A stretch of 64,000 nt of DNA from Chryseobacterium binzhouense (GTDB lineage Bacteria; Bacteroidota; Bacteroidia; Flavobacteriales; Weeksellaceae), in the NCBI RefSeq assembly GCF_007474545.1, contig NZ_VKOG01000004.1, positions 310,001 to 374,000 on the forward strand, read 5' to 3'. Numbering within the stretch: position 1 is the first letter of the stretch; each line of letters starts with the position of its first letter. This document shows positions 8,793-19,629 of the stretch, one piece after another. Below the pieces are notes generated by a model. The model was not told the DNA's origin. It ran no database searches and saw only the letters and a program-made list of their open reading frames with translations. The position numbers were made by a program, and so were the translations under genes.

Positions 8793-9762
8793 GGTGAATT
8801 TGTTTTTTGATTCTCTGGTTAACGATTTTAGGATAAATAAAATAATAAAAACTGATGATTCCCAAACAGCCGAAAATAATGATAAGGTTTAAAACCAAAG
8901 GCATATCTAAAGCATGTCTCGTTACATAACCTTCAATAATTCCGGCACATATCGTAAAAGGAACCGTGCTTAAAAATATTTTAAATGAATTTTTGAATCC
9001 GTTTTTGAAAGAATTGAATCGTGAAAATGTTTTGGGGAACAAAATAGATGCTCCTAAAATTAAACCACACATCCCCTCTACAATCATACTGAAAATCTCA
9101 AATGTTCCATGAAGCCATATTCCTTTTGCGCTGTCTGCCAAAGCCCCATGTTCGTAGAAAAAATACTGAAAGGTTCCTAACATAATAGAATTCTGCATCA
9201 GCACATAAAATGTCCCGATTCCAAGAAACATTCCGTAGAGATATAATTTAGCTCCGACAATAATATTGTTAAATGTAATTCCTATTGTGCTTCCCCAGGT
9301 TGATCCGCTTTGATAAACACCTACAGGATTTCCGTTTTTGATGTTTTCAATAGTCATGTTTACATAGCCTTCGCTCAGAATAATTTTAGCAAAATCTTTA
9401 TCATAAACCGCTGAAAGCACACCAATAAGCATAAAAGAGAAGAAAAATATAAAAGAATACATCAAATACCTTCTGTATTCAAAAACAATCATCGGAACTT
9501 CCGTTTTAAAGAAATAAAGAAGCCTGTTTTCTTCTATACGTTTTGTTTTGTAAATTTTCTGAAAAATTTGTGACGACAAATGATTCAGATAAACTGTTGT
9601 ATTGCTTTTAGGATAATAAGACTGTGCAAAAGATAAATCGTTGATGAGGTTTATATACAGTGATGACAGATCATCAGGATTTTTTTTGATTTTCCCCTGA
9701 ATAACCTGCTCAATTCCCAACCATTTTTCTTTATTTTGTTTGATGAAATAAACTTCTCTCAT
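8779..9762 (-). CDS. Stage II sporulation protein M (SpoIIM) family
   Basis: The 327-aa inner-membrane protein has a soluble N-terminus (~100 residues) and a SpoIIM domain with several helices, including NIIVGAKLYLYGMFLGIGTFYVL-type sequence and the conserved stretch WLHGTFEIFSMIVEG. In non-sporulating bacteria the family is a membrane protein of unknown role associated with RDD proteins and MoxR clusters. It is the first gene of the leftward block and is divergent from the RDD gene across only 26 bp, so both promoters must overlap coding sequence or be very compact. Confidence 0.9.
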   Translation of the reverse strand: MREVYFIKQNKEKWLGIEQVIQGKIKKNPDDLSSLYINLINDLSFAQSYYPKSNTTVYLNHLSSQIFQKIYKTKRIEENRLLYFFKTEVPMIVFEYRRYLMYSFIFFFSFMLIGVLSAVYDKDFAKIILSEGYVNMTIENIKNGNPVGVYQSGSTWGSTIGITFNNIIVGAKLYLYGMFLGIGTFYVLMQNSIMLGTFQYFFYEHGALADSAKGIWLHGTFEIFSMIVEGMCGLILGASILFPKTFSRFNSFKNGFKNSFKIFLSTVPFTICAGIIEGYVTRHALDMPLVLNLIIIFGCLGIISFYYFIYPKIVNQRIKKQIHHAII

Positions 9763-9788
9763 ATTGTAAGGCTAAAATAATAAAAAAT

Positions 9789-10538
9789 ATGTCTCAAATT
9801 GCGATAAATACTTCTCAAAATGTAAATATTAATTTCACCGTTGCAAGCATTGGAGAAAGAATCTTAGCTTTCATTATTGACGGTGTTATCAGGATTGCTT
9901 ATATTTTCCTTGTTTTTTATCTTTTTTTCAGCGTTTTAAATTTAGGCTATATTTTAAACGGGATGGATGACTGGTCTCAGGGTGCTGTTTATATTGTTCT
10001 GACCTTTCCCGCTTCTATCTATCCGATTGTTTTTGAAAGCCTGATGGAAGGTCAGACACCCGGAAAAAAAATAATGAAAGTACGTGTCGTAAAAATTGAC
10101 GGTTATCAGGCTGGTTTTGGGGATTATCTTATTCGATGGATTTTCAGGCTGATTGACACCACTTTTTTGGGATTGATTGGATTAATCTCTATGATTATTT
10201 CAAAAAACAATCAAAGATTAGGCGATATTGCTTCCGGAACTGCAGTTATTTCTTTAAAAAATCAAATCAATATTTCGCATACGATTTTAGAAAATATTCA
10301 GGAAAATTATATTCCGACTTTTCCTCAGGTAATCGCACTTACCGACAATGATATGAGAATCATTAAAGACAATTATCTCAAAGCCGTGAGAATTGATGAC
10401 AGACATGTCATTTCCAGACTTTCAGATAAAATTAAAAACATTTTGAAGCTGGAAGTAGATCCGAGAGAAATGACAGAAAGACAATTCATCGGGATTATTA
10501 TCAAAGATTATAACTATTATACAGGAAAGGATAATTAA
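9789..10538 (+). CDS. RDD family membrane protein
   Basis: The 249-aa protein has the RDD domain in the first ~160 residues: GERILAFIIDGVIRIAY, then GQTPGKKIMKVRVVK, then NQRLGDIASGTAVI, with three or four hydrophobic helices. The charged C-terminal ~90 residues are soluble (DPREMTERQFIGII). RDD proteins have been proposed as transporters or membrane scaffolds; here the divergent pairing with SpoIIM is the classic arrangement in Bacteroidetes. The start codon follows an AT-rich 26-bp spacer. Confidence 0.93.
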   Translation: MSQIAINTSQNVNINFTVASIGERILAFIIDGVIRIAYIFLVFYLFFSVLNLGYILNGMDDWSQGAVYIVLTFPASIYPIVFESLMEGQTPGKKIMKVRVVKIDGYQAGFGDYLIRWIFRLIDTTFLGLIGLISMIISKNNQRLGDIASGTAVISLKNQINISHTILENIQENYIPTFPQVIALTDNDMRIIKDNYLKAVRIDDRHVISRLSDKIKNILKLEVDPREMTERQFIGIIIKDYNYYTGKDN

Positions 10539-10583
10539 CTCTACATTCAGTTATAACTAATCATACCTAATCTGAAATTAAAA

Positions 10584-11054
10584 TCATTGCAGCAAAGACC
10601 ATATTGCAACACCAATTCCGGCATAGACAGTCACTGTAATAATATCAGCAATGGGCTGTGAAAAGCGTTTTTCAGCAATTTTTTCTCCATTGATCTGATT
10701 TTTATGAAATTTGAGGATTTTATCCGGCTTTCCAACAGGATGTGCAACCAGGCTGTCATTTTCCCATCTGTCCACGATAATTTTATATTTTCTTCCTTCC
10801 ACATCAATTTTAAAATTCTTGCTTGGAACAAGCTTCTCCTGAATATTTACTGGAACAGAAGCTAGCTGTGAATTCAGGTTTTGCGATTCAGCAGTATTAT
10901 TTTTTGTCTGTATGGAAGCCGTATTACCAAGAGCTGCATTTTTATTAGGATCTTGTTTACTGTCAATGGGTATTTCTGCCGGTTTTCTGACCTGATATGT
11001 ATAGCAGCTCATTAGACAAAACGATATGATGAGAAGGTAAAAATTCTTTTGCAT
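10584..11054 (-). CDS. Putative lipoprotein
   Basis: The 156-aa protein has a lipoprotein signal: a hydrophobic stretch ending in the lipobox LMSC at residue ~17. The mature part starts with a polar linker rich in N, S and Q, then a short domain (FKIDVEGRKYKIIVDRWENDSLVAH, split here by no motif I know). It ends with a hydrophobic segment (DIITVTVYAGIGVAIWSLL), so it could be anchored twice. I do not recognise the family. It is a monocistronic gene convergent to the RDD gene. Confidence 0.7.
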   Translation of the reverse strand: MQKNFYLLIISFCLMSCYTYQVRKPAEIPIDSKQDPNKNAALGNTASIQTKNNTAESQNLNSQLASVPVNIQEKLVPSKNFKIDVEGRKYKIIVDRWENDSLVAHPVGKPDKILKFHKNQINGEKIAEKRFSQPIADIITVTVYAGIGVAIWSLLQ

Positions 11055-11240
11055 TAGTCAAATTTAAGAATTAAACGGAAAACTCCGTATTTTCTTTTAA
11101 AAGTTTCTGCTTTTTAAAAATTTATTTGAGATTACAACAGCTTTAGGTTTGAGTTTAGCAGTTAGTAAAAATTTGTTGATGTATATCAAAAACTCCTCGG
11201 TGCAGTTTTTGTATTTTTATTTTTAATTAAAATCAAGATT

Positions 11241-11531
11241 ATGAGATTCGAAAATAATAAATCAGGAAACGGCGGAGTCATTACGCTGAATAACGAAATA
11301 AAAGAAGTGGGAAGACTTACCTATACGATTTTCCCAAACGACAGTAAACTTGTTATTTCCTTTGTTCTTGTGCATCCAGAGTTTGAAGGTCGGGGAATGG
11401 GAAAATTCCTTGTTGAGGAAGCCATTAAATTTTCTCGTGAAAACAACTGGAAAGTGTATCCTCACTGTTCTTATGCGAGAGCTGTGATGAGAAGAATGAA
11501 TGACGTAGAAGATATATTTTTACAGCATTAA
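11241..11531 (+). CDS. Small GNAT-type N-acetyltransferase (YjdJ/NAT_SF_1-like)
   Basis: The 96-aa protein is a minimal Gcn5-related fold: a beta-hairpin with GRLTYTIFPNDSKLVISFVLVHPEF, the acetyl-CoA loop EGRGMGKFLVEEA, and the HCSYARAVMRR end typical of the short YjdJ/GTLF3-type family. The substrate is unknown. It overlaps the convergent glycosyltransferase gene by 12 bp at the 3' end. The start is the only ATG consistent with family length. Confidence 0.9.
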   Translation: MRFENNKSGNGGVITLNNEIKEVGRLTYTIFPNDSKLVISFVLVHPEFEGRGMGKFLVEEAIKFSRENNWKVYPHCSYARAVMRRMNDVEDIFLQH

Positions 11532-12491
11532 AACTTCTTTCAGTAAAATTTCTTCAATATTATCCGGATAATCAACCTTAAAATGCAGATCGGAATCAAT
11601 CCAGTTTTCGATTTGTATTTTATCAAGAATTTTAGAATTAGGAATTCCCATTCGGTTTAAAGCAGCTGCATTACATTCCTGTTCGTACTGATTATGAATA
11701 GGAATTACAAAAAGTTTTTTGTCCATAAACAATGCTTCGGCAGGAGTTTCAAAGCCAGCATTGCACAAGATCCCTTCACAGTTCTCAAAATGTTTCAGAT
11801 ACTGAACTTCATCAATAGGAAAAATTTCAGCATTTTTAATCTTGTTGTCAATCACTGCGTTTCTTGAAAAGATTTTCCATTCTACAGGAATATCATTTAA
11901 GATTTTAATGATGTTTTCATCCGAAAAACTTGGAAGATACACCACATAAAATCCCTTTTTATCAGGATTAAGATTTCTTATTTTCCGTCTGATAACAGGC
12001 TTTTTGATTTGTGGATGATAATTTTCAAAGTGAAAACCTATTTTACGCTCACTTGGAACGTAATACTTAAGAATCATTTCGCCAAAGAAATCTTTTTTTT
12101 CAGGTTTTGGAGTTTCTTTAAAGCTCATTGAAGCCTGATGACTCAGCTCAATCATATTCAGATTTTGAAGTTTACAAGCCCAGCCTGTAATTGGTTCATA
12201 ATCGTTAATTATCAAATCATACGTACTGAGATCTATATCTTTTATAGTTCTGAATGCTTCTGAAAAATTATTTTCAAACAGAATTTTTTGGTACGAAATA
12301 CCTCCTCGTTCATTGTATAACAGGGAAATTCCTTTATGTTGAAAATTAATCGGAAAATCTGCTTTCAGTTGTGATTGATGACCGCTGATTAAAGTATCAA
12401 CATGAGCATATTTTTTCAAAATCGGAATGATTTCCTGCGCTCTTGCAATATGCCCGTTTCCTGTTCCCTGAAATGCGTACAAAACTTTCAT
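11520..12491 (-). CDS. Glycosyltransferase of the MJ1255/VC2487 type
   Basis: The 323-aa GT-B protein has the N-terminal glycine-rich motif GTGNGHIARAQEIIPIL and a C-terminal donor-binding segment (CNAGFETPAEALFMDKKLFVIP, read in parts). This resembles MurG/GT28-like proteins of the MJ1255 family. It lies 1 bp downstream of a metallophosphoesterase gene of the LpxH type; the same pairing in related genomes suggests a lipid or envelope-glycan pathway. Cytosolic or membrane-peripheral. The sugar donor and acceptor cannot be read from the sequence. Confidence 0.85.
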   Translation of the reverse strand: MKVLYAFQGTGNGHIARAQEIIPILKKYAHVDTLISGHQSQLKADFPINFQHKGISLLYNERGGISYQKILFENNFSEAFRTIKDIDLSTYDLIINDYEPITGWACKLQNLNMIELSHQASMSFKETPKPEKKDFFGEMILKYYVPSERKIGFHFENYHPQIKKPVIRRKIRNLNPDKKGFYVVYLPSFSDENIIKILNDIPVEWKIFSRNAVIDNKIKNAEIFPIDEVQYLKHFENCEGILCNAGFETPAEALFMDKKLFVIPIHNQYEQECNAAALNRMGIPNSKILDKIQIENWIDSDLHFKVDYPDNIEEILLKEVLML

Positions 12492-12492
12492 T

Positions 12493-13317
12493 TTATGTAA
12501 ACTGGGTTACGAGTTTCATCAGATCAGAAGGATGGATGTCGTGAATTTCTTCGGAAGTATCTTCCTTGAGAGAGTCTTTATGGTCATCATAATAAAAGAT
12601 TTTCCATTCCTCATTATGATATTCCAAAGCAGAAAGATTTTCTACCCAATCTCCGGAATTAAGGTAAATACAAGATCCTTTTTTATTAGTAACCTCACGA
12701 ATTTGAGGCTGATGAATATGTCCGCAGATTACATAATCATATTCATTATCAATGGCAAGCTCAGAAGCAGTCAGCTCAAAATCGCCGATATACTTTACTG
12801 CTTTTTTGACATTATTTTTAATTTTTTTTGAAAATGAGTACTTTTCCTTACCTATTTTCTCTAAAAACCAATTGACCAGATTGTTGATGACAATAAGAAA
12901 ATCGTAACCTTTACCACCAAGTTTTGCAATCCATTTAGAATGCTGTACAGAAGCATCGAATACATCTCCATGGAAAATCCACGTCTTTTTGTTGTTAACA
13001 TCCAGACAGAGTTTGTTGCAGACTTTCAGCTTACCCAGCTCGAAATCAGTAAATTTCCGGAATATTTCATCATGATTTCCGGTAATATAGTATACGTCGG
13101 TGTCTTTTGTAGCAAAAGAAATAATCTTCTTGATCACCTTTAAATGAGGCTTAGGGAAGTAAGACTTTTTAAACTGCCAAATATCAATAATATCACCATT
13201 CAAAACCAATGTTTTGGGGTGGATAGAATTCAGATATCTCAAAAGTTCTTTAGCCTTACATCCGTAAGTTCCCAAATGTACATCCGAAATAACAACCAAT
13301 TCAACGTTTCTTTTCAT
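12493..13317 (-). CDS. LpxH-like calcineurin-type metallophosphoesterase
   Basis: The ~274-aa protein (start at the second ATG, 13317, MKRNVEL) carries the full metallophosphoesterase set: DVHLGTYGCKA, NGDIIDIW, GNHDE, HGDVFD and CGHIHQPQ. It resembles UDP-2,3-diacylglucosamine hydrolase-related proteins (LpxH/YbbF), which make lipid X in lipid A synthesis, but many Bacteroidetes paralogues are unassigned. It is translationally adjacent to the glycosyltransferase downstream and probably in a two-gene operon with it. Confidence 0.88.
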   Translation of the reverse strand: MKRNVELVVISDVHLGTYGCKAKELLRYLNSIHPKTLVLNGDIIDIWQFKKSYFPKPHLKVIKKIISFATKDTDVYYITGNHDEIFRKFTDFELGKLKVCNKLCLDVNNKKTWIFHGDVFDASVQHSKWIAKLGGKGYDFLIVINNLVNWFLEKIGKEKYSFSKKIKNNVKKAVKYIGDFELTASELAIDNEYDYVICGHIHQPQIREVTNKKGSCIYLNSGDWVENLSALEYHNEEWKIFYYDDHKDSLKEDTSEEIHDIHPSDLMKLVTQFT

Positions 13318-13374
13318 AATTTTAGACAAAGAAACTAATTGAAAATGAATTATATATGAATGTAATATTATTTT

Positions 13375-14115
13375 TTATAGAGAGTCAAGAAGCTCATCTG
13401 TCATTTCCATATTGTGATATACATTCTGTACATCATCATCTTCTTCAAAACGTTCAAGCATTTTCATATTAGCTTTAAACTGTTCTTCGTTCACTTCTTT
13501 TGTATTGTTTGGAATTCTTTGTAATTCTGCACTTTTCGCTTCAATTCCTAATTCGTCTAATTTGTGAGACAAAGAACCAAAATCTTCAAAAGCTGTGGTG
13601 ATCATTACCTCTTCTTCATCTTTCTCAACATCTTCCGCTCCGCCATCAATCATTTCCATTTCAAAATCATCCCAATCCATTGTAATTTTAGATAACTCAA
13701 TGGTAAATATACCTTTTCTGTCAAAAATAAAGGCAAGTTCTCCGTTTTTACCCAAGTTACCGTCAAACTTATTGAAGACAGCTCTCACATTAGCTACAGT
13801 TCTGGTTGTGTTGTTCGTAGTACATTCTACAAAAAACGCCACACCGCCTTGTCCATACCCTTCATAAGTTACTTCTTCGTAGTTTTCGGCATCTGCACCA
13901 CTAGCCTTTTTGATCGCTCTTTCTACATTATCTTTTGGCATATTTGCGCCTTTCGCATTTTGAATGCATCTTCTCAATGCAGGATTAGATTCGGGATCCG
14001 GACCCCCTGCTTTTACAGCTAATGCAATATCTTTTCCGATCTTAGAAAAAGTTTTGGCCATTTTATCCCAACGCGCCATTTTAGATGCTTTTCTATATTC
14101 AAACGCTCTTCCCAT
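13375..14115 (-). CDS. YebC/PmpR family regulator (TACO1 family)
   Basis: The 246-aa protein begins MGRAFEYRKASKMARWDKMAK and contains the family blocks NMPKDNVERAIKKA, YEGYGQGGVAFFVEC and LAFIFDRKG. YebC-type proteins bind DNA as regulators or bind ribosomes to resolve proline-rich stalls. The Bacteroidetes type with the MGRAFEYRK start is full length here. An unusual stretch of acidic residues (DVEKDEEEV) falls in the third domain, as expected for the family. Confidence 0.96.
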   Translation of the reverse strand: MGRAFEYRKASKMARWDKMAKTFSKIGKDIALAVKAGGPDPESNPALRRCIQNAKGANMPKDNVERAIKKASGADAENYEEVTYEGYGQGGVAFFVECTTNNTTRTVANVRAVFNKFDGNLGKNGELAFIFDRKGIFTIELSKITMDWDDFEMEMIDGGAEDVEKDEEEVMITTAFEDFGSLSHKLDELGIEAKSAELQRIPNNTKEVNEEQFKANMKMLERFEEDDDVQNVYHNMEMTDELLDSL

Positions 14116-14156
14116 TTTATTTTTAAATTTTCACAAAATTACTCAAAATCAGCAAT

Positions 14157-14192
14157 AAAAAAAATACCCCTGGAAAACCAGAGGTATTTAAT
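14157..14192 (-). terminator. Rho-independent terminator of the ompA-like gene
   Basis: On the minus strand AAATACCTCTGG-TTTT-CCAGGGGTATTT is followed by a T-run (TTTTTTATT). It begins about 15 bp after the stop of the OmpA-like gene. This is a textbook stem with a near-perfect 12-bp arm and a 4-nt loop. Confidence 0.9.
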
Positions 14193-14207
14193 ATTTAGAA
14201 AAATTTA

Positions 14208-15683
14208 TTATTTTCTTTTTTTAGCCGGAGCTTTCTTTTTAGGAGTAGCTGGCAAGTCAGATTTTTTGTAAGTTTCCCACTCAGATCCAGAGATAGCTCT
14301 TACGATAACTTTTCTGTCAGCTTGTCTTTCAGCGTCAGAAGCAGTTTCAGGAACTGTAGCTTCTTGCTCACCGATACCAATTGACTTCAATACAGCAGGG
14401 TTTACACCTCTAGCTTCTAAAGCAGAAACTACAGCAGCAGCTCTTTGTCTTGATAAATTCAAGTTATAAGAATCACTTCCTTTCTTATCAGTCATACCAA
14501 TAATTACGAAGTTTTCAGCAGGAGCATCCTTAATAATCTTAGCAGCTGTATCTAATTTACCGCTAGACTCTTTTCTGATTGTTGCTTTATTGAAATCAAA
14601 CAATAGATCTCTAAACTCTTCAGTAATAGTTACATCAATTGGTTTTGGTTTTGGTGGAGGTGGACATCCGTTGTACTCAGCAACACCTGGAACTGTAGGA
14701 CAAGCATCATCTTTATCTAAGATACCGTCACCATCTGTATCTGGCCAAGGACAACCGTTGTTTTCAGCTGGACCTGCAACTGTAGGACAAGCATCATCTT
14801 TGTCGATTACACCATCACCATCTGTATCTGGCCAAGGACAACCGTTGTTTTCAACTGGACCTGCAACATCTGGACATTGATCATCTTTATCTGGAACTCC
14901 GTCACCATCTGTATCAGGACATCCCTGGAATTCTGGTAAACCTGGAGTATCTGGACATAAATCGTCTTTATCTAAGATACCATCCTTATCTCTGTCTCTG
15001 TTTCCGAATCTGAAGTTCAATGTAGCTGAAGCTTGCCAGAAGTTAGCAACATTAGATTTATCACCTGGAGTTGAAACGTAATCTCCTTGTACCCCAAGAC
15101 CAAAGTTCTTAGTCAACCAAAGATTAAGACCTGCACCAGTAGAAACAGTTAAGAAATTAGCTTTACCCATTTCGTTTCCGTTTTCTCCGTTACCGATCAT
15201 CTCAGCAGGATTACCGTTGATTAAAGCCTGTCTAGGGAAAGAAAGACCTGTATAATCATGTCTTAGGTAGTTAGCACCAACTCTTAAGTATGGGTCAAAC
15301 CAAGATTCTTCGTCCCAAAGAAGACCAGCTGCCTTAAATTGGAAACCAAGACCTGTCTGAAGGAAAAACTCCTTACCCATGTTGAATCTTTTGTTTTCAA
15401 CATTACCTACAGTAGTCTGCCAGTCGATTACCAAACCTTTACCAACGTTTCTTGCAACAGTTAATTTTGATAATGGAGGTGTAATTGAGAAGTTGTTCAC
15501 ATTGAACATATTCTTCGTCAAATTAGTAGCAGAGAACGTATTGCTGAAATTGCTACGTTGTGCTGTATGGTTTTCCGCATGCGCACCAACCCCGATTAAC
15601 CACGGATTGTTGGTCGTCTGAGCGAAAACAGTAGAGGCAACCGTAAGCGCCAATGCTGAAATTCCTAATTTTAGATTTTTCAT
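14208..15683 (-). CDS. OmpA-family outer membrane protein with TSP3 repeats
   Basis: The 491-aa protein has a signal peptide (to about residue 21, VFAQ), an eight-strand-type beta-barrel region (residues ~25-225), and four thrombospondin type-3 calcium-binding repeats of the DTDGDGVxDKDDxCP kind (~230-345). An OmpA C-terminal peptidoglycan-binding domain follows (LFDFNKATIRKESSGKL to DRKVIVRAI), then a lysine-rich tail. It anchors the outer membrane to peptidoglycan. The DNA of the repeats is internally repetitive (14660-14960), and the highly A/T-avoiding, uniform codon use suggests strong expression. Confidence 0.95.
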   Translation of the reverse strand: MKNLKLGISALALTVASTVFAQTTNNPWLIGVGAHAENHTAQRSNFSNTFSATNLTKNMFNVNNFSITPPLSKLTVARNVGKGLVIDWQTTVGNVENKRFNMGKEFFLQTGLGFQFKAAGLLWDEESWFDPYLRVGANYLRHDYTGLSFPRQALINGNPAEMIGNGENGNEMGKANFLTVSTGAGLNLWLTKNFGLGVQGDYVSTPGDKSNVANFWQASATLNFRFGNRDRDKDGILDKDDLCPDTPGLPEFQGCPDTDGDGVPDKDDQCPDVAGPVENNGCPWPDTDGDGVIDKDDACPTVAGPAENNGCPWPDTDGDGILDKDDACPTVPGVAEYNGCPPPPKPKPIDVTITEEFRDLLFDFNKATIRKESSGKLDTAAKIIKDAPAENFVIIGMTDKKGSDSYNLNLSRQRAAAVVSALEARGVNPAVLKSIGIGEQEATVPETASDAERQADRKVIVRAISGSEWETYKKSDLPATPKKKAPAKKRK

Positions 15684-15760
15684 AGAATTAAATGATTAAA
15701 TAATTGATATTGCAAAATAAATATAATTTTTCTTTATAAACAAAGTTTTCAGGATGATTT

Positions 15761-16219
15761 TTAACTTTTCTTTAATATTCTATTGAGGTTTCTTTTATTT
15801 TCTCTATCTTTAATGGCTTCCCTCTTATCAAAGAGTTTTTTACCTCTTGCCAGTGCTATTAATATTTTGGCTTTGCCATTATCATTAATATAAAGCTTCA
15901 AAGGAACAATAGTATTCCCTGCATCCTTCAATTTCTTTTCGAATTTTGCCAATTCTCTTTTGTGCAACAGCAACTTTCGTTCCCTTTTTGTTTTATGATT
16001 ATAGAATGTCCCTAGCTTATATTCATCTATCATCATATTAATAATATATAGTTCTCCATCAATAAACTGACAAAACGACTCTGTGATGGATGCTTTTGAA
16101 GAACGCAATGATTTAATCTCTGTTCCGGTCAAGACCATCCCCGCTTCTATTTCTTCGAGAATCTCATATTCAAAACGGGCTCTTTTATTTAGTATTCTGA
16201 CTGTCTTTTCAATCTTCAT
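15761..16219 (-). CDS. smpB: SsrA-binding protein SmpB
   Basis: The 152-aa product from the ATG at 16219 (MKIEKTVRILNKRARFEYEI) matches SmpB; the 24 extra codons to 16291 are not part of the family. The blocks EAGMVLTGTEIKSLR, SFCQFIDGELYI and RERKLLLHKREL, and a lysine/arginine-rich C-terminal tail (IKDRENKRNLNRILKK), are characteristic. SmpB delivers tmRNA to stalled ribosomes. It is divergent from the ABC-F gene; the spacer contains a perfect 16-bp palindrome. Confidence 0.97.
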   Translation of the reverse strand: MKIEKTVRILNKRARFEYEILEEIEAGMVLTGTEIKSLRSSKASITESFCQFIDGELYIINMMIDEYKLGTFYNHKTKRERKLLLHKRELAKFEKKLKDAGNTIVPLKLYINDNGKAKILIALARGKKLFDKREAIKDRENKRNLNRILKKS

Positions 16220-16265
16220 TTTGATAGTTTTAATCCTTAAATGTACAAAATCTTCCTTGCGATAA

Positions 16266-17960
<1,695 letters not shown>

Positions 17961-17984
17961 TTTTTGAATCTTTATTAAAATATG

Positions 17985-18014
17985 AATCCCTAAGCTTTTA
18001 TCAGTTTAGGGATT
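17985..18014 (+). terminator. Hairpin after the ABC-F gene
   Basis: AATCCCTAA (17985-17993) pairs with TTTAGGGATT (18005-18014), 24 bp after the ABC-F stop. The tail is AT-rich rather than a pure T-run, so it is a moderate terminator candidate. Confidence 0.5.
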
Positions 18015-18019
18015 TAATT

Positions 18020-18051
18020 AAAAAATCCTTTTCAATTAAATGAAAAGGATT
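18020..18051 (-). terminator. Rho-independent terminator of the ferritin-like operon
   Basis: On the minus strand AATCCTTTTCA and TGAAAAGGATT form an 11-bp perfect stem around a 6-nt loop and are followed by TTTTTT. It lies 30 bp beyond the stop of the downstream ferritin-like gene. Confidence 0.85.
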
Positions 18052-18080
18052 GAAAGAAAACATTTCTATTTATAATAATA

Positions 18081-18896
18081 CTATACAATAAACAATGAAG
18101 CAATGGCAGTAGCATCTGATCCGCTTAAAACCTCATCGTAAGATGCAGATCCTGCAGCAGCACCAAATGCGGTAGCTGTATTAAATCCTGCCTGTACCGT
18201 AACTCCCTCTCCTGCATATACCGGATTGGTTGCTGCAGGCATATTTCCACCGTCTGCATTTTCGATCCAGCCTTTATTAGATCTCATTCTTCTCACTTGA
18301 GAAGCGTGTCTTGCTTCCACAGAATGGATTTGCAAAGCAGCCTGAAGAACCGTTTTGTTTGACATCACATTTCCAGCCTGACCTTTGTAAGCTCGCACTC
18401 CTGTGTCTTCAAAAGCTTGTGCTAAAATTAAAAACTGCTGATAATTGGTAAAAGGTGTAAAATTTCCGCCAGCCGTAAAGTCAAAAGTTGGTTTGGCAGC
18501 CGGAGTTACGCCCAGTGAGGTAAGTGTATTTTTAAGGAAAGTTACGTGAGCAGCTTCGTGCTTAGATATTTGCTGAAAAACAACACGATCGGCATTAGGA
18601 ATCAAAGTTCCGGAATTAAGTCCGATTCTGTAATACTCATCTTCAAGATATTCCAGCGTCAATGCCAATTGAAGAGCATCGGTAAGAGCATTCTTCATTG
18701 CAAATGTCGGGTTTTCTGTGTTAACAGTCTCTGCTTTTGCTGATGTTGCCATAAAACTTCCCAATCCTAATGGAAGAGCGGCAACTGCTGCTTTTTTCCC
18801 AAAAGTTGAAAGGTCTGAAAGCGTTTCTGATCTGGACGTTTGTTTTGTAAAAAAAGAATCGTCTGATAATCTATCTAGTAATTTAAGAATGTTCAT
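18081..18896 (-). CDS. Ferritin-like domain protein 1
   Basis: The 271-aa protein has a hydrophobic export-type segment around residues 36-53 ending in AKA, after an unusual 30-residue hydrophilic N-terminus (MNILKLLDRLSDDSFF). The ferritin-like (DUF4439/ferritin_2 type) helical domain has the paired metal-ligand patterns LTLEYLEDEYYRIGL, KHEAAHVTFL, FEDTGVRAYKG and SVEARHASQVRRMR. Such secreted ferritin-like proteins occur as tandem pairs in Bacteroidetes; their biochemical role is not established. It is 25 bp downstream of its paralogue in a two-gene operon. Confidence 0.88.
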   Translation of the reverse strand: MNILKLLDRLSDDSFFTKQTSRSETLSDLSTFGKKAAVAALPLGLGSFMATSAKAETVNTENPTFAMKNALTDALQLALTLEYLEDEYYRIGLNSGTLIPNADRVVFQQISKHEAAHVTFLKNTLTSLGVTPAAKPTFDFTAGGNFTPFTNYQQFLILAQAFEDTGVRAYKGQAGNVMSNKTVLQAALQIHSVEARHASQVRRMRSNKGWIENADGGNMPAATNPVYAGEGVTVQAGFNTATAFGAAAGSASYDEVLSGSDATAIASLFIV

Positions 18897-18921
18897 AATA
18901 ATAAAATTTTGAATTGATAAT

Positions 18922-19629
18922 TTAGTTAATGCCTCTTTCTTTCCAGGTAAATTTAGTTTTAATAAATCCGCCTGCTGCCATTACGATATCTGATGGCTCT
19001 TTGGCCACATCGAGTCCATTGGCATCAATTACATCATCGCCTGAGAATGCCGCAGTACCTGGATTAATCAAATCTCTGATCGCTGCAGCGTGTCTTGCTT
19101 CTACAGAAACAATTTTTCCTGCTATTACGAGATAATCCGGATTAGAAATATATTTCCCTGCTGCGTTGTAAGCAGCTACTCCTGTATCTTCAAGAGCTTT
19201 TGCTGTTGCCAGAACAGAATTTCTGTCATTAAAATTTACATTCGGATACTGAAATTCCAAAGTTGGCAACACATTAGAAGTTGCTCCTGAAATAGCCGCT
19301 TTGAAGAAATCTCTGTGGATAACCTCATGATGATACAAATCTGTAAAAATCTGCTGCTCAACTGAAGAAATCCCTGAATAAAAGTTGTTCACTACTTTGG
19401 TGTAAAAATCTGCCTCCAATTGCTCAAGTGCATAAGCATAATTTAAAACACCAACATCTCCTGTACCTAAGTCGAAGACATTACTATCAATAATTTCAAA
19501 ATCATCATCACTACAGCCTACCAATGTAAGACCTGCTGCAACAATACCAATACCACTCAATTTTAGGAAGTTTCGTCTTCCTGTGTCTAGGGTCGCTCCC
19601 TTACTGGAAACCTGAATTGTTTTTTTCAT
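18922..19629 (-). CDS. Ferritin-like domain protein 2, Tat-type lipoprotein
   Basis: The 235-aa protein has a twin-arginine-type signal (GRRNFLKLSGIG) that runs into a lipobox-like LVGC at about residue 39, implying folded export followed by lipidation. The four-helix ferritin-like domain carries LEQLEADFYTKVV, HHEVIHRDFF, LEDTGVAAYNAA and SVEARHAAAIRD. It is the first gene of the operon with ferritin-like protein 1. A Tat route would suit a protein that binds metal before export; that is inference. Confidence 0.88.
   Translation of the reverse strand: MKKTIQVSSKGATLDTGRRNFLKLSGIGIVAAGLTLVGCSDDDFEIIDSNVFDLGTGDVGVLNYAYALEQLEADFYTKVVNNFYSGISSVEQQIFTDLYHHEVIHRDFFKAAISGATSNVLPTLEFQYPNVNFNDRNSVLATAKALEDTGVAAYNAAGKYISNPDYLVIAGKIVSVEARHAAAIRDLINPGTAAFSGDDVIDANGLDVAKEPSDIVMAAGGFIKTKFTWKERGIN

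Noticed and set aside
14590-14880. Plus-strand reading inside the OmpA-like gene with a repetitive protein
   Set aside because: It is the reverse of the thrombospondin-3 repeats. The repeats create long open frames on the other strand; OmpA motifs on the minus strand are decisive.
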